DNA from: Mesostigma viride
Lineage: Eukaryota; Streptophyta; Mesostigmatophyceae; Mesostigmatales; Mesostigmataceae
Assembly (NCBI GenBank): GCA_009746045.1
Contig: RPFO01000275.1
Location: forward strand, 314,308 to 378,307
Direction: 5' to 3'
DNA: 64,000 nucleotides
This document shows, piece after piece, positions 46,101 through 56,753 of the stretch. Both the position numbers and the translations under genes were made by a program. Every line of letters starts with the position of its first letter. Position 1 is the stretch's first letter. The notes beneath the pieces are model-generated. The model saw only the letters and a list, made by a program, of their open reading frames with translations. It made no database searches and was not told the DNA's origin.

Positions 46101-48527
46101 GGTCTCTTGCCTCACTGCCTCACATATGTGTGTGCATTTGCGTGTGCGTGCATTCGCCCACCCACAGGGCACGATGATCGCTGGGTGGGATGGTGAGGTG
46201 GGTCGCGCGCATGCGCATGCCCTTACGACCCTAGTTCATGCTCGCTTCACCATACCCTCGCGGCCCTATTTGATGTTTGCTTCACCGCACCCTTACAGGC
46301 CTAGTTGATTCTTGCTTCACCACGACCTTACGACCCTATTTCATGCTTGCTTCGTCAGGGGCTAGTGGGGTGTTGCTCGGGTGATGATGGCTGGACAAGC
46401 AGGCGTTGGTACGCCCATCAGGAGGCATACGCCAGCATAAGCAATCGTCACCCTCACGTAGAAATCATCTGCCCTTCCCTGGGCATGGGCGCCGCACGCC
46501 CGCGCAGCACTTGTGGGCCGATTGCTGTTTGGCTAGCAGGGTAGGGTGGCGCGCATGCTGCCTGGCCGGCTGTCGTGCTTCGGGCCGTAGCGGCCACTTC
46601 CGGACTGTCCTAGCGGGTCGCTGCCGTGCAGGTGCCGCACATCATGCATGAGTACAGGGAAGGCGCTGCATGGGATGCCCGTTAGGATCACAGGACCTGC
46701 ACTTGTGCAGCGTGAGGGGATGAATGAGGGGGCGTCCGCTTGGTTAGTACCAAGTAGAGGGCACTCGCTACAGCCTTTGGCAGCGGTGCACGCCGTGTCA
46801 TTCCTTACACACTGGTGTGCTTTGGCGGGGGCGGGTGTCCGGTTGAGCTGGCATGCGCCAGCCCTCTCCGTTCTCTCTCTCACCATGCTTGCACAATCCA
46901 CGATCACGCACACGTGCGCCACGCAGGGCCCCGGCCTCTACTACGTCGACAACGACGGCTCGCGCATCAAGGGCAAGAAATTCTCCGTTGGCTCCGGGTC
47001 ACCCTACGCGTACGGTGTCCTCGATGCCGGGTGGGTGCCCTCGCAGCGTGGTGGAGGTTGGGTTGTGGTTTCGGGTGTGTGCCGCGTGCCAGGTGGGTGA
47101 TGCTCAGGTCGAAGATTTTCATTGTTTTGTGGGGTTTACAGTGTAGGCTGCGTGCTGTATGCGTATTGGCTGCCGCCACGTGGACTGCCCGCCAAAACGC
47201 CGTGCCGTGCGGCCGCGGTGTTGTGGCAGGGCTGAGTGCCCGCACGGTGTCACGCCACCTGGCCAATCATAGGGAGGTGGCAGGTCGGTGATTACCAAGG
47301 GCTGGCACAGCAGCTCTCGGAGGTCCCTCGGTTGTCGGCCATCGGTGCCATGAAGGGCAAGCAAAGGCTGGCCATCGCGGTGGACGCCTGCTCGTTGCAT
47401 CGCAGGGGGGGGGGGGGGGAGAAAGGGGAAGGGAAGGGAGGAGAGGGGGGGGGTAGGCAGAGGCGGGCGCAAACACCCCGGCTAGTTCACACTTGGCTAT
47501 CTTTCCACGTGCACTGCCCCTAGAGAGAAACAATTAGAAGAGAGAAAAACCAAATGTGATAAGAGAAAAGCATGAGAAGAGAGAAAACGCATTTTACGGG
47601 GACGTAGGGAGGGAGAGCATGTTGGCTTGGAGGATGGGGTATGGGGGGGGGGGGGGGTATGACCAACTGTTGCGGAAGAGTATCCCTCTATAAAGGAGGT
47701 TGTGTTGGGAATCGGTCAAGCGTATGGCCACTTTGGTGTCGTTGCCAAATGCCCACGCCCTGCTTATGCTAACAGCAGTTTGTTTGGCTCATGTGAGTCT
47801 CTTGGTTGACCAACGTGGAGGAAAAGGGTTCTTTAGGTTAGAGCATGCTGGTTGATTGGTTTGCCATTGCTCTGGATTGATAGGGGCATGTGCAGCGGCT
47901 ATCTATGTGGCATTACCTTGACGGCACATTTGTGTGGCGGCGCTTCCTTTGCCCTGGCCTCATCTGCCCCTTGGTGGCGTGTGCGTGCAGCTACCGTTGG
48001 GACATGACCAAGGAGGAGGCCTGTGAGCTGGCGCGCGCCGCCATCTACCACGCCACCTTCCGAGATGGCGCCAGTGGTGGCACTGTCAGCGGTGCGTGGC
48101 CGCCGCATGCTCGTGCTTGCTTGCGGGAGCTTGTGGGGTGCTTTCTCGTGCGGGGTGTAAGATGGGGCATGTGTGCAGCAGGCATTTCTGTGGTCCTTAA
48201 GATCAGGAACATTCTCAGCGCAGGATTGCATGGAGAGGGAGATAAGGTTGCGGCGTAGTTGTGTGTGTGTGGAATTTTCATTGGTGTTTTCTGTGCCATA
48301 GTGTTATCTTAGAGTAGCTTGGGGGTATGGTGAGCTACATGGTTTCTCTCGTCATCCGCCACGTCAGTTGTGCTGACCATGGTCCGCTTGGTTTGGGTGG
48401 TGGTACTTGCAATGCAACCCACGGCTTGCGTGCAGTGTACCACGTCGGGCCGGAAGGCTGGGTGAAGGTGATGGGAGACGACGTTGGGGAGCTGCACTAC
48501 CATTACAACCCAGTGCCAAGCGCCTAA
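40200..48527 (+). CDS. PBE1: 20S proteasome subunit beta type-5, 8 exons
   Basis: Beta-5 is the chymotrypsin-like catalytic subunit of the 20S proteasome core. Exons: 40200-40316, 41364-41493, 42559-42665, 45205-45309, 46168-46197, 46927-47030, 47991-48091 and 48436-48527. They join at GT-AG sites with matching phases into 261 residues without a stop. The start is set by the plant-like propeptide ([10 protein letters not shown]). Autocleavage before Thr57 is marked by HG|TTTLAF. Mature numbering gives Thr1, Asp17, Arg19, Lys33, Met45, Gly47 and Ala49 as expected for beta-5. Further blocks are [58 protein letters not shown] and VYHVGPEGW. The 10-codon exon 5 uses donor GAG|GTGGGT, which alone keeps frame. 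Introns carry four minisatellite arrays. Confidence 0.97.
42020..42108. repeat. 17-bp tandem repeat in proteasome intron 2
   Basis: About five copies of GCACCTTTCCCTAGGAC-like units (CTCGGAC, CTAGGAC and CTCAAA variants). Confidence 0.85.
42130..42235. repeat. GCATGCACGCACAC-type short repeats in intron 2
   Basis: Alternating purine-pyrimidine sequence with repeated ATGCACGCA and ACACGCAC; simple-sequence derived. Confidence 0.75.
42704..43940. repeat. 26-bp minisatellite in proteasome intron 3, about 47 copies
   Basis: The unit GGCAAGCGGGTGGGCAGGCA plus ACCGTT differs among copies almost only at one T/A site (CCGTTGG versus CCGTAGG) and at CTGTTGG. The array is thus highly homogenised with a two-letter barcode along it. 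Because 26 is not a multiple of 3, all frames alternate and several stay open, giving artefactual ORFs of up to 570 codons. Confidence 0.98.
44671..45200. repeat. 530-bp CCCCT/CCCCCT tract before exon 4 acceptor
   Basis: CCCTTC repeats (44671-44715) pass into irregular CCCCT, CCCCCT and CCCCCCCCCT runs right up to the acceptor TTCTCCCCCCAG|TGC at 45204. It acts as an extreme polypyrimidine tract of intron 3. The complementary strand is G4-G9 rich. Confidence 0.97.
45552..45780. repeat. (GGTGGA)n array in proteasome intron 4
   Basis: About 24 copies of GGAGGT, then GGGGGT units (45694-45725) and a GGCGCT/GGCGGT variant tail (45730-45780). Its poly-Gly, Trp-Arg and Val-Glu frames are not genes, since the region lies between exons 4 and 5. 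Confidence 0.97.
46218..46362. repeat. ~38-bp tandem repeat in proteasome intron 5
   Basis: Four diverged units of the form CCCTTACGACCCTAGTTCAT plus GCTTGCTTCACCA. Confidence 0.8.
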
Positions 48528-48835
48528 ATTACGTTGTTTTGATAGTGCTGAGCAGACTGATGCAAACAGCAGTGCTGAATGGTGGACACCTTGGCCTTGC
48601 CCTCCCTCTGCCTGGTAGAATCGCCAAAAACGCCAACGATTCTGGGCACAGAAGATCTGGTGGCGTAGGATCTCGCCGGCAATCCCGGGGTTACCCTCGT
48701 GAAGCATTGCGGTGGCTATAGGATAACTGCCTGTGCCACGGTTACGTTGCCCACATTGCGTCAGTACTGGACAACTGGTGCCAACTGATGATGGCAAAAT
48801 TTTCACGCTTTTTAAAATTGTTGGTTGGCCTCATT
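48528..48835. other. 3' flank of the proteasome gene
   Basis: About 300 bp after the stop codon, presumably containing the 3' UTR. No ORF with content; the 165-codon minus-strand frame overlaps exon 8 and is a shadow. Confidence 0.5.
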
Positions 48836-48990
48836 CTGCTTCTATCAATTAATTAAGTAATTAAGTGATCAATTAAGAACATATCAAAGAGACAACCAGC
48901 GCAGGCCAGCATATGTCCGTTGGGAGCATATGTAACACATATCCCTCAGAAGGGGCATATGGTTTCTAATACATTCTGAGCTACAATCAG
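48836..48990 (-). mobile_element. LINE ORF1-type 3' end, minus orientation
   Basis: A TTAA-like tail (48845-48875) is followed by text that, reversed, matches the 3' UTR end of the ORF1 family (CTGAGG-GGCATATGG, GCTCCCAACGGACATATG). It is diverged. Confidence 0.65.
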
Positions 48991-48994
48991 TTAG

Positions 48995-51105
48995 CTCTTA
49001 ATAGCGCCGGAACCTTTTTGCCACCTGCGGCAATAGGTCCGGAGCTATTTAGCCGGCGATAACCACTCGCTCTCTGGCTCACCGCAGCAGCAGCTCGACC
49101 AGTGGTATTCCTCCCAGTCCCGGCTGCTCGGCGCCCCCCCGCCGCCTCCGCCGCTTGGCCCTCTGGCGGCCGCACGCCTGGCAGTAGCACCGGCGGACGT
49201 CCCTGCGCCGCCCACGCCGCCCGCCGCTGAGCAGGACTACACGTACCCAGCCCTGACGGAATCCCTGGCCGACCCCAACGAGCTCCCGCCGTTCACCGAG
49301 CTCGAGCTGAGCACCGCCGCCAAGCAACTCCGCTTTTATGCCGCCGTTGGACCTGACCAGCTCCCAGCCCCGGTGATTAAGCTGACGGCGCTCACGGGGT
49401 TCCTGCTTGACGTCTGCAACCGGATCCTGCTTGCCGACGCGCCGCCGATTCCTGAGTGGCAGCACAGCTACCGTATTATGCTGTAAAAAAACAAAGGTTC
49501 CCCTGACGACCCCGCCAACTACAGAGGAGTCTGCATCCAGAGCGCCGCACTTAAGTTGTTCATGCGCATGATCCTCAACCGCCTTCGTTCTGCTCTCGAC
49601 TGTCACCTTGGCGAAAGTCAAATGGGCTTCCGTCCTGGGCGCAACACCGTCATGGCCATATTTGTCGCGCGTCGCCTCTTCGAGGAAATCGCTCTCCTGC
49701 AACCTGGTGAGTTTCCCGCCATCCTGATCTTCGTCGACTTCATCAAGGCTTTTGATTCTGTCCTCTGGGACGCTCTATGGGCTGTACTTGCTCGCGCTCG
49801 CGTCCCCACTCCCCTGATTACCGTCATCCGCATGCTGTATTCATGAGGGGTCGACCACTTCGGTGCGCACTCAACACGGCATTACCCCGCCATGCCCACT
49901 GCAGACCGGCGTCTGGCAGGGTTGCGTCCTGTCGCCGTACCTGTTTATTATTGTAGTGGATTATGTTATGCGCCAGGCACGTGCTCGCTTTGCTAGCATT
50001 GCAGGCCGTGCCCCTGGCCTAGCGATCACGAACGAGCTTGGGGAAGGGGGGCCGACTAACAAGCAGAATTTACTAGCTGACCTCATTTATGCCGACGACA
50101 TCACGCTCATCGAGAAGCCGGAGTCTGCCCAACTTTGGCTGGACTGCCTGGCGCTCGAGGCTCGGGCGGTTGGTCTAGAAATCAGCCCCAAAACGGAGGC
50201 CCTGGCCCTCGGCATGGCAGGGCCCCCACCCACACTCCGCCTCTTAGACGATGCCGAGGTCAACTACCCTCCTTCAGGCCGCTTCAAGCTGCTCGGCAGT
50301 TGGCTTCCCGACTGCGAGGACGACATGACGACACGGATCGGCATGGCGTGGGCGCACCTCCATGACCACCGCCGCTGGTGGAGCAACCCCGCCCTACCCC
50401 GGATCGTCAAGCGTGACCTCTTCAAGGTCGTCATTCTGACGATCCTGACCTACGGCGCCGAGACGTGGACACTGATGCAGGAGCTGGAGCAACGACTCGA
50501 CGGCGCCGTCACGAAGATGCTGCGCAAGGCCCTTAACATCCCCTTTGGTTTGCACATTAGTAATGAGGATTTGTACGCTGATTTGCCCTATGTTTCCCAC
50601 ATTATTAGGCACAGGCGCCTGGGCCTAGCCGGGCACCTGGCCCGCACAGATCAGGTAGATACATCAGATAGACTAGCTGGCACCAAGCCCGCCCCTGGGC
50701 GATATGGAGCCTGGGCGATATGTCCTCACCTGGCGTGCCCCCGGCCGCGCGCGGCAGGGCCGCCACCCGTGGACTTTTCGTGATAGACTCGGCATGGACA
50801 TGTGCTACACTAGACGTGACGGGCTCACCCCCGGGCAGCCTCCTGGTTTGTCTGTAATATGGAGGCAGATGGTGCGCAAGGATAGATGGCAAGTAGTGAT
50901 GAAGGAGACCACCCCCAAGCCTGTGGGGGCTCCGCGTGTGACCAAGTATGGCATTCATAGCGATTCGGGCCGCGGTGCCCACACCCCTGTAACTAGGACC
51001 TAGATTAAGCTTATACCATCTGGACATTCCATACCATGTTCCCCTCCCACTGAGGACTTATGCTCACGTGACGCAGTCACGTGTCTATTAATTAATTAAT
51101 TAACC
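48995..51105 (+). pseudogene. LINE ORF2 reverse transcriptase, 5'-truncated and frameshifted
   Basis: Reverse transcriptase of a non-LTR retrotransposon. Recognisable blocks in order: DDPANYRGVCIQSAALKLF, GESQMGFRPGRNT, FVDFIKAFDSVLW (first catalytic Asp), GVWQGCVLSPYLF, LIYADDITLIE (YADD catalytic pair) and, C-terminally, AETWTLMQELEQRL and SVIWRQMVRKDRW. The N-terminal endonuclease is missing. Lesions: TAA at 49484-49486 in frame; a one-base deletion near 49843 that makes a false stop; and a 16-bp tandem duplication near 50695 (CCTGGGCGATATGGAG) absent from the copy at 55.7-56.3 kb. It ends after 51003 with the hairpin CACGTGAC-GCA-GTCACGTG and a TTAA tail (51066-51103). It cannot encode a full enzyme. 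Confidence 0.93.
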
Positions 51106-51112
51106 ACTCGCC

Positions 51113-52576
51113 AGAGCCACGAGCCACGAGGTAGCCATGGCTGACGGCGGCGCTCATAACTTTCACGTTTGAGCACCGAATTTAGTCGTGAATATCACAA
51201 TCGCTTCGTCTTTCTAAGACGCACATGCTGATATAATTTTCCGACGCTATTACGCAATATACGATGAGCAAACGCCCATCGACGCAACGCAGCCTGACGG
51301 CTGCGCTCGGCAATGAAAATACGTCTGCAGCTCCGGCTGCAGCTTCGCCATCAGGGCCGGAAGGCAGTGGTGACACTAGTCGCGCACTGGTGGCCGCCCA
51401 GCACCCTCCCGGGCTTCCTGCCTTGCCATCGGCCTCGCCAGACCCTAAACGCAGCCGCTCATCCTTTCCACGCGAACCGCGTTTCAAGTACAACTCCTTC
51501 CATGCCGACGATCACGACTGGTTCAACAACATTTCTCCGGTCGCTGCTATGCACTGCATTTTCTTCGGGGACTACGCCTCGCTTCTTGAGCTGTGCCTCT
51601 ACTTTCACAGCATCCACCGCCTACTGGAATTTGACGGCACTGATTTTAAACAGAGCCGCGAACTGCTGCTGACGGGCTTGTACCCCCGGCCCGAGCTTCA
51701 GCACATGATTCTCTGTTCCCTGCTGACGAAGTCTGACGGCGAGATCTTGGCCCCCACCATCTCCGCAGCCACATACCGCTCCATCCTCACGGAAGCCTTT
51801 CAGCAGCACGTGACCCCCCTTGCCGCAGATGTGGCGGCAATGGGCGGCACGCTGGCTACTGAGCTCCCTCACATTTCCACCACCGTCACTTCCACCTCCA
51901 CCCTCCTCGCCTCCACCTCCACTGCCACCTCCTGACCTCCACCGCCGACATCAAAGCCCAGCTCCTCGACATCGACCAGCGTCTTAAGAACAATGCCATC
52001 GCTATCGAGGTCCTGAAGAACACCGCAGGCCTCACCGCCCAGGCAGTGAAGGACATTGCCGCCAAGCCAGCCCCGGCTGGCCTGGCCGGCGATGCTCCTC
52101 CCATCACCACCTGGGCGGACATGCTTAAGCAACACACCACCTCCACCACCTCCGCCGTCGCAGCCCAGCTTCAACGGCAGACGCTTGACCTCCGCGAGGA
52201 GGCCAAGCTCCCCAAGCGCAGCCTCAACGTCATTGTCAAGAATCTCAAGATGGAGGAAGGTGAGAATTCCGAGAAGCTTGCGCGTGCTTTTGAGAGAGGA
52301 ATCCTTGATCGCATGGGCCTTACTGGTGAGATCGAGCTGGCCGCCCACCGCCTTCCCCGCGCGCGGGGTAAGGCAGGGCCGCCCCCGCTCCTTCTCACCT
52401 TTAAGACCCCGGCGGACAAGATTTCTTTTCTCAGACGCCGCAAGCGGCTCGAGAAGACTCTCTTCACCCTTGACGACGACTTGACCCTGGCGCAGCAACA
52501 ACGGCGACGGGAGCTATGGCCGACCTACCTCCAGCTCCGGCAGACCAAGGCGGGGCAGCCGGTGTACTGGAAGCAG
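51113..52576 (+). mobile_element. ORF1-only LINE, copy 1, 3' truncated
   Basis: Starts with GAGCCACGAGCCACGAGGTA as copy 2 does, then about 150 bp of leader and ORF1 from ATG 51264. The first frame runs to 51935 (an N-terminal Ser/Ala/Pro-rich segment, then FGDYASLLELCLYFHS). After a frameshift in a Pro/Ser/Thr-rich linker the second continues from about 51940 with a coiled-coil region (AQLLDIDQRLKNNAIAIEVL), SLNVIVKNLKMEEGENSEKL and LLLTFKTPADKISFLRRRKR. This resembles the L1 ORF1p layout (coiled coil, RRM-like domain, C-terminal domain), an RNA-binding chaperone. The copy stops at 'CTGGAAG' (52574), where repeat X begins. Confidence 0.87.
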
Positions 52577-52727
52577 TGTGAGCCAATACGGCAATACGGC
52601 AATACGGCAAAACCTCGGCGTATTGCGTATTTCGTATTATACACGTATTATACGCGTATTATACGCCAAGAGCTCAAAAAGTGGTTTTTTGTTCGGAAAA
52701 GTGGATTTTCAATTAGGATAAAATATT
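52575..52727 (+). repeat. Repeat X, first segment
   Basis: Begins CAGTGTGAG, then ATACGGCA repeats and TATTATACGCG-rich inverted text, and breaks off in GATAAAATATT at the insertion point of ORF1 copy 2. It continues at 54705. A more complete copy in the opposite orientation is at 56425-56753. Confidence 0.8.
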
Positions 52728-54715
52728 AATTAATTAATTAATTAGGAACATAACTCCGTTGGGAGTATATGTAGCACATAGCCCTGAGAAGGGGCATATG
52801 AGCCTATAATACATTCTAAGCTACTTCCTGCAAGGGTGGGAATGTAAACAACACTTGCTCTAGGTGCACCAGGGCACCCGCACCCTCATGGTCTATCACG
52901 CTATGCATGCCCGGGTAAGGGGGGAGCATGCCTGTGAGGGGGAAGATCATCATGGCTATACAAGAGCTATGGCATGGCTTCTCAGCAGAGAGTGACTCCC
53001 TGCATGGGCACAACATTACTAAATAAGGCTAGGCATCGTCTGGAGTGTGGCACATCATAGGCACACATGTACATGACTAAAAAGGCTAGGCCTCAGCTGG
53101 TATAGTGCCTGTAGTAGGCGGGCATGTACAAGGCCACTGTCTAACTATTCTACACTACTGCTGTATTCCCCTAGGCTGGGGCTGGAGTCGCTGGGGCCGC
53201 GGTGGTCGAGGGGGTCGCTTGCCAGGGCTTGTGGCCGACGTAGATGGCCGCCCCCTTCCAGTACACCGGCTGGCCCGCCTTGGTCTGCCGGAGCTGGAGG
53301 TAGGTCGGCCATAGCTCCCGTCGCCGTTGTTGCTGCGCCAGGGTCAAGTCGTCGTCAAGGGTGAAGAGAGTCTTCTCGAGCCGCTTGCGGCGTCTGAGAA
53401 AAGAAATCTTGTCCGCCGGGGTCTTAAAGGTGAGAAGGAGCGGGGGCGGCCCGGCCTTACCCCGCGCGCGGGGAAGGCGGTGGGCGGCCAGCTCGATCTC
53501 ACCAGTAAGGCCCATGCGATCAAGGATTTCTCTCTCAAAAGCACGCGCAAGCTTCTCGGAATTCTCACCTTCCTCCATCTTGAGATTCTTGACAATGACG
53601 TTGAGGCTGCGCTTGGCGAGCTCGGCCTCCTCGCGGAGGTCAAGCGTCTGCCGCTGGAGCTGGGCTGCGACGGCGGAGGTGGTGGAGGTGGTATGTTGCT
53701 TAAGCATGTCCGCCCAGGTGGTGATGGGAGGAGCATCGCCGGCCAGGCCAGCCGGGGCTGGCTTGGCGGCAATGTCCTTCACTGCCTGGGCGGTGAGGCC
53801 TGCTGTGTTCTGCAAGACCTCGATAGCGATTGCATTATCCTTGAGGCGCTGGTCGATGTCGCGGAGCTGGGCGGTGATGGAGTCGGTGGAGACGGAGGGG
53901 GGGGGGGGTGGAGGCGAGGAGGGTGGCGGTGGCGGTGGGGATGGTGGGGAGCTCAGCAGCCAGCGTGCCGCCAAGTGCCGCCACATCTGCGGCAAGAGGG
54001 GTCACGTGCTGCTCGAAAGCTTCCTTGAGGAGGGTGCGGATGGAGGCTTCGGAGGGGAAGGGGGGCGGTTTGGGAGCCCAGATCTCGGATTCGGAGCGTC
54101 CAACAAGGGAGCAGAGGGCGAAGCGTTGAAGCTTGGGGCGAGGCATGCGGTGAATGATTGGGAGAGCCTCGGCGGGGTCGACAAGCTCGCCGCCACCAGG
54201 CCAGCGGCCACGGTTGTGGGTCGTGAGGTACACGCACATGGCTAGAAGCGAGGCGTAATTGCCGTAATAAAAGTCTTCCATAATCCAAGTGGGGAGCTGC
54301 GTTGCCAGAAGCCGGGGCTGTTGACGTCAAAGGAGCGCTCTTCCCAGGGCGGCTCAGCAGAGCGACTGCGCTTAGGTTCAGGCGATGCTGATGGCGAGGC
54401 GAGCCCGGGAGGCTGGGCGAGCACCAGTGCACTACTAGTGTCACCGTTGCCATCTGGGCCGGTGGGCGAAGCTGCAGCCGAAGCTGCAGGCGTATTTTCA
54501 TTGCCGAGCGCAGCCGCCAGGCTGCGTTGCGTCGAGAGGCGTTTGCTCATCGTATATTGCGTAATAGCGTCGGAAAATTATATCAGCATGTGCGTCTTAG
54601 AAAGACGAAGCGATTGTGATATTCACAGCTGAATTCGGCGCTCAAACGTGAAAGTTATGAGCTCCGACAGCCATGGCTACCTCGTGGCTCGTGGCTCGTG
54701 GCTCGATAAAATATT
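52717..54715 (-). mobile_element. Complete ORF1-only LINE insertion (copy 2) with 11-bp target duplication
   Basis: The element spans 52728-54704 on the minus strand. The 11-mer GATAAAATATT flanks it at 52717-52727 and 54705-54715, and the interrupted repeat X resumes exactly there. Order from its 5' end: GAGCCACG tandem leader, ORF1 from ATG 54550, about 440 bp of 3' UTR, terminal stem-loop ACTCC-CAAC-GGAGT (near 52755) and a TTAA tail. ORF1 is read in three pieces (54550-54242, 54281-53835, 53995-53171) because of two frameshifts, one at a G10 run near 53900. The C-terminal piece is intact and ends in an Ala/Pro/Thr tail. There is no reverse transcriptase, so it must have moved using a partner's enzymes. 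Confidence 0.92.
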
Positions 54716-54872
54716 CTAAGGTGTTTATCCCATGGGCGTGCCTCTCAAAAACTCTAGCTAATGTCTCAATCTTGATGAAAAATTAAACAATACAATGCAC
54801 AATTATTGCACATAGAGGTCGTCGGTAGCCGTTTGACACTCACTTGGTTGTCTCATCAATTGTATGAAGTGT
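54705..54872 (+). repeat. Repeat X, second segment
   Basis: Continuation of X (CTAAGGTGTTTATCCCATGG onward); interrupted again at ATGAAGTGT by the next insertion. Confidence 0.82.
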
Positions 54873-55416
54873 AATTAATTAATTAATTAGTTCATTATCA
54901 CGTGACTGCGTCACGTGGGTGCCAATACAAAGTAGAGGAACCTTCAACCCCTGTACACAATGAGAGGGAGGGAGGGCGCCCTAGCTTCTCTCACTGCCAC
55001 CGCCCACCAGTCGGTGGGCAGGCCACATCGAGCGCTCTATCCACATCACGGGGCCGGGGCGCATCACTGTGGAACAACCATTATTAACGATACCAGAGGT
55101 AGGCTGAAGCATAGCTGATGCTGTACAAGAAAGGTGAAGTGGGCTCAACGGGCGTCTCGGCTAAGGCATAAGCAAATGGCCACGCTGAGCCATGGCTGGG
55201 CTAATGTGATTGCGTTCATGCCACTCTAAACCGTTGGGGCTACTCTAAGCCGTTGGGGCTAGATCAGTATACTATGCTCGAGAAATACATGGCAAGTCAT
55301 GCTATAATGTAAAAGCTATGTCGATTGCCTTCTTCTAGACAGCTGGCTAGAATCTATTCTGGGGGAGCCCTAGGGGGCGTCGACAGTTTGTTGTTTACAT
55401 AAAGGTCATGAAGTGT
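54864..55416 (-). mobile_element. 535-bp LINE-type insertion with 9-bp target duplication
   Basis: Insert 54873-55407 lies between two copies of ATGAAGTGT (54864-54872 and 55408-55416). On the minus strand it ends with a hairpin CACGTGAC-GCA-GTCACGTG and a TTAA tail, the same tail type as the reverse-transcriptase element. The body (about 54930-55400) has no recognised ORF and may be a truncated LINE or a SINE-like passenger. Confidence 0.82.
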
Positions 55417-55490
55417 GATACTCATCCACTGCATGGTATATAGATTGCTAATTGAACTAATTCCTTATTACAACCATGAACTTATTGATA
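55408..55490 (+). repeat. Repeat X, third segment
   Basis: GATACTCATCCACTGCATGG through ATTGCTAATTGAAC matches the end of the inverted X copy (reverse of 56435-56480). Confidence 0.75.
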
Positions 55491-55549
55491 GGTATACGAT
55501 TCGACCCAAAACCTTGATACAGTATGCAATAAAACGTGAACAGGATAGC

Positions 55550-56326
55550 ACATTAATTAATTAATTAATTAATAGACACGTGACTGCGTCACGTGAGCAT
55601 AAGTCCTCAGTGGGAGGGGAACATGGGATGGAATGGATTAATTAATAGACACGTGACTGCGTCACGTGAGCATAAGTCCTCAGTGGGAGGGGAACATGGT
55701 ATGGAATGGATGGTATAAGCTATCTAGGTCCTAGTTACAGGGGTGTGGGCACCGCGGCCCGAATCGCTATGAATGCCATACTTGGTCACACGCGGAGCCC
55801 CCACAGGCTTGGGGGTGGTCTCCTTCATCACTACTTGCCATCTATCCTTGCGCACCATCTGCCTCCATATTACAGACAAACCAGGAGGCTGCCCGGGGGT
55901 GAGCCCGTCACGTCTAGTGTAGCACATGTCCATGCCGAGTCTATCACGAAAAGTCCACGGGTGGCGGCCCTGCCGCGCGCGGCCGGGGGCACGCCAGGTG
56001 AGGACATATCGCCCAGGCTGGGCGGGCTTGGTGCCAGCTAGTCTATCTGATGTATCTACCTGATCTGTGCGGGCCAGGTGCCCGGCTAGGCCCAGGCGCC
56101 TGTGCCTAATAATGTGGGAAACATAGGGCAAATCAGCGTACAAATCCTCATTACTAATGTGCAAACCAAAGGGGATGTTAAGGGCCTGGCGCAGCATCTT
56201 GGTGACGGCGCCGTAGAATCGTTGCTCCAGCTCCTGCGTCAGTGCCCACACGTCTCGGCGCCGTAGGTCAGGATCGTCAGAATGACGACCTTGAAGAGGA
56301 TAGGCTTCCTCCACCCCATCCATCAT
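55550..56326 (-). pseudogene. LINE reverse-transcriptase C-terminal fragment, 5'-truncated
   Basis: A 200-codon minus-strand frame (56326-55724) matches the C-terminal part of the ORF at 49-51 kb, from ELEQRFYGAVTKMLRQALNI through SVIWRQMVRKDRW to the stop. It lacks the 16-bp duplication of that copy, so it preserves the ancestral frame (GRYVLTWRAPGRARQGRHPW). At its 3' end the last about 70 bp, including the CACGTGAC hairpin, occur twice (about 55572-55632 and 55642-55710). Confidence 0.9.
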
Positions 56327-56329
56327 GGA

Positions 56330-56424
56330 ATATGTGCTACATGATCTCCCAACGGAGGCATGTTATAATTTAATTTAATTTTTTTTTAAAATCAAGGAGA
56401 CAACCAGCTATCATTTAATTAATG
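56330..56424 (+). mobile_element. Short LINE-type tail, plus orientation
   Basis: ATGTGCTACATGATCTCCCA followed by ACGGAGGCATGTTA and TTTAATTTAATT is an ORF1-type 3' end reduced to about 55 bp. An inverted LINE end (AAGGAGACAACCAGCT) follows. Confidence 0.6.
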
Positions 56425-56753
56425 GTTGTCATAAGGACTTTGTTCAATTAGCAATCTATTAGCTGTGGATGAGTATCACACTTCATACACTGAGACGACC
56501 AAGTGAGTTTCAAAGGCTACGTGCATTGCATTTACACCACGCCAAGATTGAGGCATTAGTTAGCGTGTTTGAGAGGCACAGCCATGGGATAAACACCTTA
56601 GAATATGACGAGAGACTTGCCAGCATGAATAGCGGCTCGAAAATGCCCTTTTTGAGCTTTTGAGCTGTTGGCGTAAAATACGCGTATAATACGCAATATG
56701 GCAATACGCTGAGGTTTGGCGTATTGCCGTACTAGCCGTATGAACTCACACTG
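56425..56753 (-). repeat. Repeat X, nearly continuous inverted copy
   Basis: The minus strand reads CAGTGTGAG, ATACGGC repeats, GTATTATACGCG, GCTCAAAAAGGG, then ATTCTAAGGTGTTTATCCCA and GTATGAAGTGTGATACTCAT. It thus shows in one piece what is split over 52575-55490. No ORF. Probably a non-autonomous element of about 320 bp. Confidence 0.78.

Noticed and set aside
46168-46192. Alternative proteasome exon 5 end at 46192 (donor G|GTGAGG)
   Set aside because: It breaks the frame of exon 6; the donor at 46198 (GAG|GTGGGT) keeps frame and gives the expected GWD-xx-GPGLYY spacing.
51113-54704. Programmed frameshift in LINE ORF1, since both copies change frame in the same Pro/Ser/Thr-rich linker
   Set aside because: The shift is +1 in the copy at 52.7-54.7 kb and -1 (+2) in the copy at 51.1-52.6 kb, and one lies at a G10 run; independent indels in a low-complexity linker explain both.
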